Source: Sphingobacterium tabacisoli
Lineage (GTDB): Bacteria; Bacteroidota; Bacteroidia; Sphingobacteriales; Sphingobacteriaceae
Direction of reading: 5' to 3'
Length of the DNA stretch: 64,000 bases
Assembly (NCBI RefSeq): GCF_017908035.1
Contig: NZ_JAEQMU010000004.1
Location: 124,001-188,000, forward strand
The notes under the pieces: generated by a model
What the model was told of the DNA's origin: nothing
The model's database searches: none
The model's input: the letters and a program-made list of their open reading frames with translations, nothing else
Made by a program: the position numbers and the translations under genes
In this document: positions 9,720-18,742 of the stretch, in pieces
Position numbering within the stretch: the first letter of the stretch is position 1
Layout of the letters: each line of letters begins with the position of its first letter

Positions 9720-9785
9720 ATATTCTGCCTGTAATCATACGTTAGTACATCAAATTCACTAATTTAAAATGGTTAGATCTTTATA

Positions 9786-10970
9786 TTAAATAACAGTAAT
9801 TTTCCTGCCGGATATCTTAAACTTCACCTTTCCGGTACGCTCCAGGGCATGCAGCACTTCGGAAATATTCTTTGAACGGGATACGGTACCTATAAAAGCG
9901 ATATTCTGGGGCTTGGATTCGTAAACGATATCCACATCGTACCATTTTGCTACCTTTTTCATGATGCTTTCAAAATCTTCATCATCAAACATAAAGTAAC
10001 CGTTCTTCCAGGCAACTGCAGACTCGGTATCCACGGTCTTCACCGCTATCAATGAACTTCCTAATTCGGTTGTGCTTTGCTGATTAGGGGTTAGCATCTT
10101 GAACATACCATTGCCCGGCAACGCTATTTTCACACGCCCTTCCAACAAGGTGGTCTTTATAGTCTTCTCTTCCGGGTAGGCCGCAATATTAAAGGATGTG
10201 CCCAGTACTTCGACAACCTGGCCTGCATTGATTACCTCAAAGGGACACTTTGTATCTTTAGCGACTTCAAAGTAAGCTTCACCTACCAGCGTCACCTGCC
10301 GCTTACCGCCCACAAAACGGGTCGGATAAGTCAATGACGATGATGCATTGAGCCACACTTTAGTACCATCAGATAGTACAACACGGTATTGCCCGCCTTG
10401 GGGAGTACGGAGCACAGCCGATTGTACCGTACCTGCCTCTTCCATCAGCGGAGTACCATCTTCATAATGGTAATTGCCATTGACCGCAATAATCTCTTCT
10501 TTATCTTCCGACAGCTCCACCGAGGTGCCATCCGACAATAACATCGTAGCACGATTACCGCCAGCAGGTATATCCTGGTTATAGACCTGTGTCCCGTCCT
10601 TTATCTCTACCGCAGGATTTCTCTCATACATGGTATACGTTGCAAATCCAATCAATGCCAGCACAGCGGCCACACTGCCCCATCGCAGGACAATCTGCTT
10701 TATACTCCTTTTCTCTTTTACACTCTCCTGATCCACTTGTTGGTTGATACGACCCAAAAGTTGCTGCACACGTGGTTCGAAATGGCTAGGCACTACAAAA
10801 TCTTCCTCTACTGCGATATCGGATGCTCCCAGTACCTCCTCTATCTCCTCATCCGTACAGTTGCAAAAAAAACGCATTAATGTCTCCCGCCCGCTATCGG
10901 GAATAGTCTTTTTAAGATACTGTTGATAGAGCTCTTTTAATTGTTTTAGATCATGCATTGGTCTCCCCAT
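9786..10970 (-). CDS. FecR-family anti-sigma factor, locus 1
   Basis: A 394-residue single-pass membrane protein. The N-terminal 90 residues are cytoplasmic and helical, the part expected to hold the sigma factor; residues about 92-114 form the membrane segment; about 185-285 is the periplasmic FecR domain (TPQGGQYRV, DGTKVWLNA, GEAYFEV, LLEGRV); about 320-392 is the C-terminal DUF4974 domain that resembles STN. It should transmit ligand binding by the neighbouring SusC to the ECF sigma factor encoded 83 bp upstream. An alternative start is Met5 (10958), preceded by a GGGGAG stretch. Confidence 0.9.
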   Translation of the reverse strand: MGRPMHDLKQLKELYQQYLKKTIPDSGRETLMRFFCNCTDEEIEEVLGASDIAVEEDFVVPSHFEPRVQQLLGRINQQVDQESVKEKRSIKQIVLRWGSVAAVLALIGFATYTMYERNPAVEIKDGTQVYNQDIPAGGNRATMLLSDGTSVELSEDKEEIIAVNGNYHYEDGTPLMEEAGTVQSAVLRTPQGGQYRVVLSDGTKVWLNASSSLTYPTRFVGGKRQVTLVGEAYFEVAKDTKCPFEVINAGQVVEVLGTSFNIAAYPEEKTIKTTLLEGRVKIALPGNGMFKMLTPNQQSTTELGSSLIAVKTVDTESAVAWKNGYFMFDDEDFESIMKKVAKWYDVDIVYESKPQNIAFIGTVSRSKNISEVLHALERTGKVKFKISGRKITVI

Positions 10971-11053
10971 TTATAAACACTACGCTTAGAAAACACAAAG
11001 GGGTTAGTCTAAATCGAAAAAAATAAAATAAAATTTAAGAATGACGACAATGC

Positions 11054-11665
11054 CTAAGAATTTAGGAGTCGTTCAGATAGTATCAAAGCAACAGCCAAAG
11101 CACCTGAGATGTATTTCTGATGCGTAAACAAATGGCTCTTGACAGCCTGTGTTGCCTTGACCAAATGTACATGCACGGTCTCCGGGCTGATTTCCAAAAT
11201 TGCCGCAGCTTCTTTGTAGGATCTACCCTGGATTTTACACAGCTGGAACACCTCCCGTTGCCTAGGAGTGAGTCCTTTTAGTGCATCATCCAAGAGCTGT
11301 TGGGTTTCCTTTGCAGCAAATGCTTCTTCTGTAAAATTTGTGATCTCCCCAACCCCATGGATCTCTTTATAGAGTAGCGTATTACGGGCTATACGGCGAT
11401 AATGGTCGATCAACATGCGCTGAGCAATGCGATACAGGTACCCTGCAAAAGGCTTTTCGGGATCAATTTGTTCGCGGCGCTCCCACAGCTTAACAAATAA
11501 TTCCTGCACAATATCATCTGCCTGCGCCGCCTCCGGCAGTTTGCCATCGAGCTTGAACAACAATTGTGGACTATGTCTATTGTACAGTATCTCAAATGCA
11601 GTATGGTTTCCTTCACGCAAAAGCAGAAGTAAAGACTTCTCATCATTATGGTCTACATTATTCAC
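11054..11665 (-). CDS. ECF RNA polymerase sigma factor (FecI-like), locus 1
   Basis: A 203-residue sigma-70 family protein with region 2 at about residues 22-90 (core binding and -10 recognition, DIVQELFVKLWERR and GYLYRIAQ) and region 4 at about 125-175 (LTPRQREVFQLCKIQG and a helix-turn-helix). It lacks regions 1 and 3, as ECF factors do. The last 20 residues (YISGALAVALILSERLL) are strongly hydrophobic, a feature shared with the other two sigma factors here. The only plausible start is GTG at 11663-11665. It heads the operon with fecR, susC, susD and the thioredoxin gene, and probably activates that operon when FecR is relieved. Confidence 0.88.
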   Translation of the reverse strand: MNNVDHNDEKSLLLLLREGNHTAFEILYNRHSPQLLFKLDGKLPEAAQADDIVQELFVKLWERREQIDPEKPFAGYLYRIAQRMLIDHYRRIARNTLLYKEIHGVGEITNFTEEAFAAKETQQLLDDALKGLTPRQREVFQLCKIQGRSYKEAAAILEISPETVHVHLVKATQAVKSHLFTHQKYISGALAVALILSERLLNS

Positions 11666-11711
11666 AACTGCTAACTCGATTAAGGTTCTAAAGTTAAGTT
11701 ATTGTTTTTTC

Positions 11712-11744
11712 AAAAAAAAATCGCCCGGTCTCCCAAGCGATTTT
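11712..11744 (-). terminator. Intrinsic terminator of SusCD locus 2
   Basis: In the minus-strand RNA AAAATCGC pairs with GCGATTTT and the inner TTGG pairs with CCGG around a GAGA loop, a stem of 12 bp with two G-U pairs, followed by a run of nine T. It lies 27 bp behind the last gene of locus 2 and just ahead of the sigma gene of locus 1, so it insulates the two loci. Confidence 0.78.
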
Positions 11745-11770
11745 CAATATTACTTTATAAAATATCGGAA

Positions 11771-12964
11771 CTACAACTGTTGTGCTCTTTCCAATAGGGC
11801 ATCTGCAATTTTGATTATTTTAGAAGTTTCATTATCGGCCAATGCCCGGGCGGCTTCAGCAGCTTTTACGGCTTCTTTTTTCTTTTTTAACGTAATACAA
11901 ATCTCAGCAAAAGTTCCCTGATTGGAGTAAGAACTTCCATCCAGCTCTACGGCTTGTTTAGCAAGAACATAACATTGATTCAAAAGTGCTTTCGAAGGGG
12001 CTTTATCTTGTCCATATTTACCCGAATTGCGACGGGCTATGAAACTTAGCTTTTCCGCTTGATCTTTTAGAATGCCTTTGCGAAACTTGTTGGTCATTTG
12101 TACAAACTCCTGATCAGTACCGTTGGCAGCTATCCATTCGACCTTATACATGGCTGCTTCAACCTGCATATCTGAGTCTCCTTGTTCAAAAAAAACAAGG
12201 CCATTTTCAAATTCCACCTTATCTTTATCCCGGATGTAACCATACATGGCATACCGCAGAAGGTGCTGTTCTTTTTTCTGAAACTCATCTTTTGGTACGG
12301 ACGTTTTAAAGAAGGCCTTGTTCGCCAAAAAGAACTTCCCATATTTATCGTTACCATTCTGTCCTAATTGCTTAATAGCCTCCCAACCGACGGGTGTCTT
12401 AAGAAAATCTGTATCTGCTAAAGCATCTAGGGCAACACGAGCGGACTGTGCTTCCTTAGGATCCACGCTACTCATCACTGTGATATAGCGCAACAAAAAC
12501 TTAGGGTCTCTTTCTCCTGAAGCAAATTGTTCTTGAATAACAGGAATATGAAAGTCCTTATTTAGGGCCTGCTTACCCTCTATAAGGAATTTATCGGCTT
12601 CCATACGGGATTGCGTACGATACACCAAAGCACCTTCTCCATCTAAGAACAAATAGGTAGGGAAACTACGAATACCATACTTTTTAGCAATATCGATCCC
12701 CTCTCCGACTTCGCAATCGAACTTGGTGTTGATAAAATTTGTGTTATAGAAATCTGCAACTTCCTTCTGGTTAAAAACATTACCTTCCATCCATTTACAG
12801 GGTGCACACCAAGAGGTGTAGCCGTCCAAGAAAATCAATTTGTCCTCAGCCTTAGCTTTAGATTTAGCTTCTGTAAAGCTTATTTTTTGGAAATCGACAT
12901 GCTCCTGTGCTTGTAAGGATGTCATTCCCATAAACAACACAAAAGCGGTAATAATCCTATTCAT
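11771..12964 (-). CDS. Thioredoxin-family protein, last gene of SusCD locus 2
   Basis: A 397-residue exported protein with a signal peptide of about 20 residues (ending LQAQ), a thioredoxin-like domain at about 25-140 with the redox motif WCAPC (Cys53 and Cys56) and cis-proline segment RSFPTYLFL, then about 250 residues of helical repeat-like sequence and a coiled, K/A-rich C-terminus. Size, order of parts and the spacing from signal to active site match the thioredoxin protein of locus 1, so the two are probably paralogs. It should work on thiols in the periplasm. It ends the locus 2 gene string, before a strong terminator. Confidence 0.82.
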   Translation of the reverse strand: MNRIITAFVLFMGMTSLQAQEHVDFQKISFTEAKSKAKAEDKLIFLDGYTSWCAPCKWMEGNVFNQKEVADFYNTNFINTKFDCEVGEGIDIAKKYGIRSFPTYLFLDGEGALVYRTQSRMEADKFLIEGKQALNKDFHIPVIQEQFASGERDPKFLLRYITVMSSVDPKEAQSARVALDALADTDFLKTPVGWEAIKQLGQNGNDKYGKFFLANKAFFKTSVPKDEFQKKEQHLLRYAMYGYIRDKDKVEFENGLVFFEQGDSDMQVEAAMYKVEWIAANGTDQEFVQMTNKFRKGILKDQAEKLSFIARRNSGKYGQDKAPSKALLNQCYVLAKQAVELDGSSYSNQGTFAEICITLKKKKEAVKAAEAARALADNETSKIIKIADALLERAQQL

Positions 12965-13025
12965 TCTGTTTGTATTTTATAGTTCTTTAAAGGGATAAAG
13001 GGGAATTACTCCCCTTTAAATTTCA

Positions 13026-14825
13026 TTACTTCGTGACCTTCTTTATAGGCCTTGTAGCGACATAAGCCGAATTATCTGATGCATTTGCCGTTAACGGATA
13101 ATATCCATGCCAGCTCGGATTTGTATTAAAGTCGAAAGTCTGAAACTGCTTGGACGTACCATTCTTCAGCATTGTTGACGACAGATAATATGAACCGGAG
13201 GAAGATGCAATTTCCAACGCAGTACCGTGTGTCTTAAGCGCATTGTTAACAGCTGTAAGATTTGCGTCCAATGCTTTTAATTCGTCCACAGCAGGTAAAT
13301 ACCAACCAATGGTATTTCCAACAGATGCTTTATATTCATACGCGTACACAAATGCACTAGTCGTCGCTGTAAGTTTGGTAGCTAACGTCTTATTCTGAGC
13401 AATTAACGCCAAGGTATTACCATATCCATCAGTATAACTAGGGGTAAAGAAATTAGCTCCGACAGCACCAAACTGCTTCGTAGTATGCTCTAAGGCTATT
13501 ATTTTAGCTTCCTTAATATTGGAAGGATTCACCCAGAATACAACACCCGTAGGTTTAAAATCAGCATCGTAGATTAAATCTCCTACCTCATAATATGCTT
13601 TAGGAGCTGCTAATGTATAAGGAAGTGAGAGACTAGCTGTCGAACCATTACCACTTACGCTTAACTTGATTTCTCCCTTACGATTAATAGTGGTAGCACC
13701 AAAGAAATCGTTAGGTGCCTTTACGTTGAGAATATTACCTGATAAAGTCACAGTCCAATCTGACGGTGCAGAAACGATACTAACAGAAGCGCCTTCACTA
13801 TAGCGGATTTCGGATTTTAGCGTTTGGCCCTCAACCGCATCAAAGCGTTTTAATGCGGAGGTAATATAAAGACCAGACGAGCTTACATTCTTAGGATGAG
13901 CTGCCATAAACTCCCACATCAAAGGCATAATACGTGTCCAATTGATACTGTGCCCTTCGTCTTCGATCATAAAAAGCTCAATATCGCCTTTACCCCCATT
14001 CCATTTTTTGGTTAAATAAGGTTTATAATTATCAATATATAAAGTATCGCTGTACACTGCATCGGCAGGAAAATATCCAGCCACCTTATTTGCCCACACC
14101 GTAATATTATCAACTACTGCTGAAGCTATTACGGATTCATCTTTCTTAGCATTAAACGCTCTAATAGGTACAACTCTATTAGGTGCAACCTCGGAATCTT
14201 GAATTTTCATTTGTCCAGCGACTGGAACTGCGGCTGCAAATATATCCGATCTATAAAATGCCAGTACATATGAAAAGATGGCTCCACTGGAATGTCCACA
14301 GGTATAGATTCGGTTTACATCTATTTTCGGAGTCTGATTTTTGAAAAAATCAACCATCGCGTCGACAAATGGAAAGTGGTTGTCAGAATTTTGCCAATTG
14401 ACAGCACTTCCAGTATCTTCACCTGCAGGAATCGCTATGATACAGTTTTGCTTAATCGCCAACTGTAATAGAGGTTGACTCATGGATACATTAGCGATAG
14501 GATCCTGCCCCGCTCCATAGCTCCCATGGAAATCAAAGATCAAAGAAATTGGTTTACTTTTGTCAATAGAAACCGGCATAAAATATTTAAACCTACGGAC
14601 AGTTGCTATTCCCTTTGTTTCGACATCAAGTTTCACCAAATGTATACCCGGTTGCAGTTCACCCTCCGTTCCTCCTGGAGTAACAGCGACCGTATCATAT
14701 TGATCTATTTCTACGTCCTTCTTCTCCTGTGACAAGTATTCACTTGTATCTTTAACACAGGACGAAAAGGCAAAAAGATAAAACAAAAGGAGTGAAAAAT
14801 AGATTCTTAAATTCATTATCTTCAT
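13026..14825 (-). CDS. Composite lipoprotein: PHB-depolymerase/feruloyl-esterase-like hydrolase with C-terminal lectin-like domain
   Basis: A 599-residue lipoprotein (signal ending FAFSSC, Cys23). Residues about 60-315 form an alpha/beta hydrolase of the polyhydroxybutyrate depolymerase/LpqC esterase type: IFDFHG oxyanion region, nucleophile in GHSSG (Ser179), an Asp in the KKDES segment and a His in EDEGHSINW. Residues about 325-405 look like a small beta-sandwich (BACON/Ig-like) domain. Residues about 410-599 resemble the DUF1566/Lcl fold (GDLIYD, GVVFWVNP, GWYLPAVDEL), related to C-type lectins. It probably cleaves an ester in the substrate of locus 2 at the cell surface. The start may be Met4. 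The joining of these three parts is unusual; only the hydrolase motifs are firm. Confidence 0.7.
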   Translation of the reverse strand: MKIMNLRIYFSLLLFYLFAFSSCVKDTSEYLSQEKKDVEIDQYDTVAVTPGGTEGELQPGIHLVKLDVETKGIATVRRFKYFMPVSIDKSKPISLIFDFHGSYGAGQDPIANVSMSQPLLQLAIKQNCIIAIPAGEDTGSAVNWQNSDNHFPFVDAMVDFFKNQTPKIDVNRIYTCGHSSGAIFSYVLAFYRSDIFAAAVPVAGQMKIQDSEVAPNRVVPIRAFNAKKDESVIASAVVDNITVWANKVAGYFPADAVYSDTLYIDNYKPYLTKKWNGGKGDIELFMIEDEGHSINWTRIMPLMWEFMAAHPKNVSSSGLYITSALKRFDAVEGQTLKSEIRYSEGASVSIVSAPSDWTVTLSGNILNVKAPNDFFGATTINRKGEIKLSVSGNGSTASLSLPYTLAAPKAYYEVGDLIYDADFKPTGVVFWVNPSNIKEAKIIALEHTTKQFGAVGANFFTPSYTDGYGNTLALIAQNKTLATKLTATTSAFVYAYEYKASVGNTIGWYLPAVDELKALDANLTAVNNALKTHGTALEIASSSGSYYLSSTMLKNGTSKQFQTFDFNTNPSWHGYYPLTANASDNSAYVATRPIKKVTK

Positions 14826-14836
14826 TACTATTTCTA

Positions 14837-16510
14837 TTAAATATTATCAATTAAGGTAACTCCCCCATCAGATCGACCATCCCGAAAATTGGTCTGGTAT
14901 TTAACCTTTACATCCACTGGAATACCTGAAATACCCTCATATTTTTCTTTTAGATTCAATCGTAAGGTCGTTCTGTCCAAATCAAAACGTAATACATCAC
15001 CTTTAAGTTCTGTTCCACTACCTTCATTATCGGCACCATAACGAGATACGCCCAAAAGTAATGTCCCTTCTGATCTGGACACGCTCATACTGGTAATCTT
15101 AGCTTCGTTATCATAACCTAATGAACTGAGTGAAAGCACTTCATGACCGGTTCCTGGGACAGTTCCTGAACCTATGTCTAAGACATTATACTTGTATAAC
15201 TTGTTTCCAGCTGTAAAAACTACATAAGGTGATGTCTTCATATTATAAAACTTACTTTCCTCAGTGGCTACACCTCCACTAACTTCCCCAGTCAAAGAAT
15301 ATTTCGTTCCAGCTTTGCCAAGTAATAGGAAACGTAGAGAACTTGATGATGATTTCAATACTGCATAAGAAGTTCCTGATTGACTCGTAGGAGATCCATA
15401 AATCAAATCGTACCCAGGAAATGCTTTCACATCCGTAGTTGGTATTTGCCGACTTATTCCTGAATTTGAATAAGAAAATCGTCCAACAGTACGGTCGAAT
15501 ACAATAAAATCACCCAAATCATAACTATGATTAAACATTGTACCCTTATCTACAGTGGGTGTCATAGTATGATAATAGCCAAAAGGTGAGAAATAGTTAC
15601 TACGGCCATAGGCGCTCTTACCATTATATGCAAAACTAGGAGTCCAGTTATAACTACTTAGCGAACCGTAATAAAGCGCCCCTCCGGAAATTAATTGAAA
15701 ATTTTCCATTTGCTGAATTCCACTACCGTATGGATTTTTACGCCATGTATAAATAGCTGATGCCATAAACTCGGGCTTATAGCCTTCTGTATCTGGTTTT
15801 GGATAATAAGCTGTTCTCGTAAAAGCATCCGCTTCTAAATAGGGTACTACATTTGGTTCTAAGGTACCTTTATCAATCAAAGCCAACTGATTGTCTACCA
15901 AAACCAGAACCCGTCCATTTCTATTCGCAAATGGAGCATTATTGGTTTCTTCTACAGGCAAGGTCGCTTCCAACATCAAAAAGTTTAAACGCTGCGGATT
16001 GGTTCCTAACGGCTTTCCAAAGCGAGATTCATAATAGTTAACAACCCAATTAGACGGTTTATCCAGCCGCAGATAAGAAATCTCTGCCTTCCCATTGGAT
16101 TTACTTAACACCATAATCAAATCGCCTGCAGTAGAAGAAGACACATTTACTTCAAAACGGAAGTAGCTCTTCACTTTAGTCTCTTTATCTTCTACTATAA
16201 AACGGGATACCTTATTTCCAGGAAGCAATTTTATTACCGTAGCTAACTCCGCACTTTGTCCAACCTTCTTACTATCAATCTCCCATAAATAATTAAACCT
16301 ACTCGTATCGCTATAAAGTGTACCTTCGAGTTTTGGACTTATTTTTAAACTATCGTCCATATCTAAAGCATACTGTCTTTCTATTCCATCTATTTTTATT
16401 TCATTAATTTCCTGATAATCCTCAGGGCCGGTACCGAGATCTTTATAACAGGAACTCAACAACAAGGCTCCCATAAAGATTCCCCAAAATTTATTATGTA
16501 TAGCTATCAT
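14837..16510 (-). CDS. PKD-like family lipoprotein, locus 2
   Basis: A 557-residue lipoprotein with signal ending ALLLSSC (Cys21) and a KDLGTGPEDY start. The first 150 residues read as tandem Ig/PKD-like sandwiches (LWEIDSKKVG is the PKD-style strand); the rest is rich in beta strands, glycine and serine, and may form a propeller-like body. Such PKD-like lipoproteins occur with DUF4843 lipoproteins next to SusC/SusD in Bacteroidota and are presumed surface-exposed binding proteins of the uptake complex. It lies 20 bp behind the DUF4843 gene and 11 bp before the esterase gene, so it is in the same operon. No enzymatic motif was seen. Confidence 0.72.
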   Translation of the reverse strand: MIAIHNKFWGIFMGALLLSSCYKDLGTGPEDYQEINEIKIDGIERQYALDMDDSLKISPKLEGTLYSDTSRFNYLWEIDSKKVGQSAELATVIKLLPGNKVSRFIVEDKETKVKSYFRFEVNVSSSTAGDLIMVLSKSNGKAEISYLRLDKPSNWVVNYYESRFGKPLGTNPQRLNFLMLEATLPVEETNNAPFANRNGRVLVLVDNQLALIDKGTLEPNVVPYLEADAFTRTAYYPKPDTEGYKPEFMASAIYTWRKNPYGSGIQQMENFQLISGGALYYGSLSSYNWTPSFAYNGKSAYGRSNYFSPFGYYHTMTPTVDKGTMFNHSYDLGDFIVFDRTVGRFSYSNSGISRQIPTTDVKAFPGYDLIYGSPTSQSGTSYAVLKSSSSSLRFLLLGKAGTKYSLTGEVSGGVATEESKFYNMKTSPYVVFTAGNKLYKYNVLDIGSGTVPGTGHEVLSLSSLGYDNEAKITSMSVSRSEGTLLLGVSRYGADNEGSGTELKGDVLRFDLDRTTLRLNLKEKYEGISGIPVDVKVKYQTNFRDGRSDGGVTLIDNI

Positions 16511-16530
16511 ATCTACTATCTTTATTACAA

Positions 16531-17307
16531 TTAATTATTTTGCTCAACTAACCGATCAATATAAATACGTGCTCCAGTCTCATCATCAAAAGTCGGTTCG
16601 CGCTCTAGATAATTACGTAAAGCTTCAAAATATTCTCTCCCCCCATTATTGAAATTGAACGGTTCTTTCTCCTTATTTGCCCATTTTTCATTAAAAGAAA
16701 TCAAGATCTTCCATTTTTTAGGATGATAAAACATTAAAGAGCCTACTCCATCCCACCATTTTGGTTTTACGAGATAGTTATTCATATACAGATGGGTGTA
16801 CAAACCATCTTTCATACCCAAATTAAAGTCTTCTGTAGCCTCCATGTCCAATGTAAGGCGATAATCTACAGGATTAATAAAACTGGTCCCTAGATCTTTC
16901 CTTAAAACAACAATGCTGAGTGTATCTTTTCTTCGTCCTGCACGAAAAGTCTGCGTCGACGAAAAAGGCTTATAATGTACACCTTCTTTCGCTGTAGTCG
17001 AATCTGGATTAATACGCACTCTGTATGTTCTATCCTTATTGGAAACATCACCGAGAAATTCTACAACAATCTTAGCGGTATCCTCTTGGACTTCGTCATC
17101 TGACATACCAAAAGATAATGTAGTACGATCAAAATAAGTTCGTCGATAAACAGTGGCCTGTCCTTGAGTTACCGTATCTTCTTTAAAATACTTAAATTGG
17201 ATACGCGATTTTTCTGTATACAAGTTATCTATGGATTGATCGCAAGAACTTAAATTTATTACGATAACAAAAAACGACAACAAGGTTAAAATATATATAC
17301 TTTTCAT
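16531..17307 (-). CDS. DUF4843 domain-containing lipoprotein, locus 2
   Basis: A 258-residue lipoprotein (signal ending VINLSSC, Cys22). The body is mostly beta, with the segment KEGVHYKPF and the tail around KWWDGVG typical of the DUF4843 family, a Calx-beta-like fold. These proteins are almost always encoded after SusD and beside a PKD-like lipoprotein, and are thought to be extra surface components of SusCD systems. The gene starts 12 bp after susD. Molecular function is unknown. Confidence 0.75.
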   Translation of the reverse strand: MKSIYILTLLSFFVIVINLSSCDQSIDNLYTEKSRIQFKYFKEDTVTQGQATVYRRTYFDRTTLSFGMSDDEVQEDTAKIVVEFLGDVSNKDRTYRVRINPDSTTAKEGVHYKPFSSTQTFRAGRRKDTLSIVVLRKDLGTSFINPVDYRLTLDMEATEDFNLGMKDGLYTHLYMNNYLVKPKWWDGVGSLMFYHPKKWKILISFNEKWANKEKEPFNFNNGGREYFEALRNYLEREPTFDDETGARIYIDRLVEQNN

Positions 17308-17319
17308 AATAAAGTTTTC

Positions 17320-18732
17320 TTAATTACGGTGTCCGTTTTCAATTTCTTTTCGTGGCATTGGAAACACAAATATGTCGTCACTTGGTGGCAATACTCCGAT
17401 TGTGCCACTATTGATTGGAATGCCAAGATTGAGTCGTTTGTATACATACCACAACTGTCCCTCGCCTACCATTTCGCGCTTCAACTCATCAAATATATAC
17501 TCCATAGTAAGGTATCCCCATGGTGCATTATTACGAATACGATGATTACGTAACTCATTGATGTATGCCTGTGCCCGCATATCGTCTACTCCTAGATATG
17601 CTTCTGCCAAAATCAAATACATCTCTGATAACTTGATCATAGGCATCTTACGAAAAATATTCTTTGTATTATCAACGGTAAACTTCATGAAAGAACCATC
17701 TACTGTAGAAAACCATTTGATATTACGGATATCATCATTATTGCCTTCATACCATTGAAACCGACTTCCAAAAGTGAGAAGTGCAGCCTTACTTCCACCT
17801 GACTCTGGTGTTGATGAAAAATGCAAAGCTTTACTATAATCTGAAATCTTTCTATTCCGCAACGAAAAGATATGCTCATCAGAGAATAGAATATCTATTT
17901 CTTCATCAGGCTTGTCAGCACTAGCAAAGTTCAACAGTTTAAACCGATTTGACTCGATTACCTCCTTGGCATATTTTATCGCGTTGTTTTTATCATTTCG
18001 CATCAAACTGACACGTGCCATTAAACCTTTGACAGCGAATAGATTCATTCGTGCCACGTATTTATCCGCATCGTTTTTATTAGTCATCTCGTAAGGTTTT
18101 ACACCTATAATTGGATCATCTGCAAGTAACCTTTCAGCTTCTCTAAGATCATCCATAACTAATTGAACGCATTGTTCAACCGTATAAATCGGAGGAAGTG
18201 ATACACCGAATTGTGTATTGTAAGGAATCCCTTGCGCCTTTGGAGAACGCTTAACATCTGGAGCAAAGAGACGAACTAAATCAAAGTGTAGATAGGCACG
18301 TAAAGCATAAGCCTCCCCTAACACCTGACTTTTTACTTTCGGTGTCAGCACATCTACATCTTTCTCTGCCCAATAAATAATATTATTAGTTGCACTGATA
18401 GCCGTATAAAGCTTATTCCAAATACCCAAGAAAGTAGATTCTACTTTTTCATCTTTATAATCAAATGCTTTTAACTTTTCGTAATCAGCTGAAATACTAT
18501 TGTAGTTATAATATTGTGCCAATAGATCCAACACCTCCATACTAAGACGCTTACCATACAAGTTCTCACTAGCCATCGCACTGTACACTCCGGCAAGAGC
18601 TTCTTGATAACCTTGCTCCGTACTAAATAACTTTTCCTGTGGAACCTTATCTGCCAGCTCCACATCCAACCACTTGTTGCACGCAGAAAAAAGAAAAACA
18701 CAGCTTAGTAGTATTAAATATTTTATCTTCAT
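17320..18732 (-). CDS. SusD/RagB-family lipoprotein, locus 2
   Basis: A 470-residue SusD-like protein with lipoprotein signal ending FLFSAC (Cys18) followed by NKWLDVELADKVP, the usual SusD N-terminus. The helical core includes the AYALRAYLHFDLVRLF segment characteristic of the family, and the C-terminus keeps PMPRKEIENG in place of the more usual IP-KEI-NPN. It pairs with the SusC encoded 10 bp upstream and probably forms its lid. The ending at HRN is a few residues shorter than typical SusD proteins. Confidence 0.87.
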   Translation of the reverse strand: MKIKYLILLSCVFLFSACNKWLDVELADKVPQEKLFSTEQGYQEALAGVYSAMASENLYGKRLSMEVLDLLAQYYNYNSISADYEKLKAFDYKDEKVESTFLGIWNKLYTAISATNNIIYWAEKDVDVLTPKVKSQVLGEAYALRAYLHFDLVRLFAPDVKRSPKAQGIPYNTQFGVSLPPIYTVEQCVQLVMDDLREAERLLADDPIIGVKPYEMTNKNDADKYVARMNLFAVKGLMARVSLMRNDKNNAIKYAKEVIESNRFKLLNFASADKPDEEIDILFSDEHIFSLRNRKISDYSKALHFSSTPESGGSKAALLTFGSRFQWYEGNNDDIRNIKWFSTVDGSFMKFTVDNTKNIFRKMPMIKLSEMYLILAEAYLGVDDMRAQAYINELRNHRIRNNAPWGYLTMEYIFDELKREMVGEGQLWYVYKRLNLGIPINSGTIGVLPPSDDIFVFPMPRKEIENGHRN

Positions 18733-18742
18733 ATCTATAGTA

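Noticed and set aside
11427-11921. 164-codon + strand frame crossing the sigma factor gene, the terminator and the thioredoxin gene
   Set aside because: It spans a well-formed terminator and two real genes on the other strand; no family resemblance.
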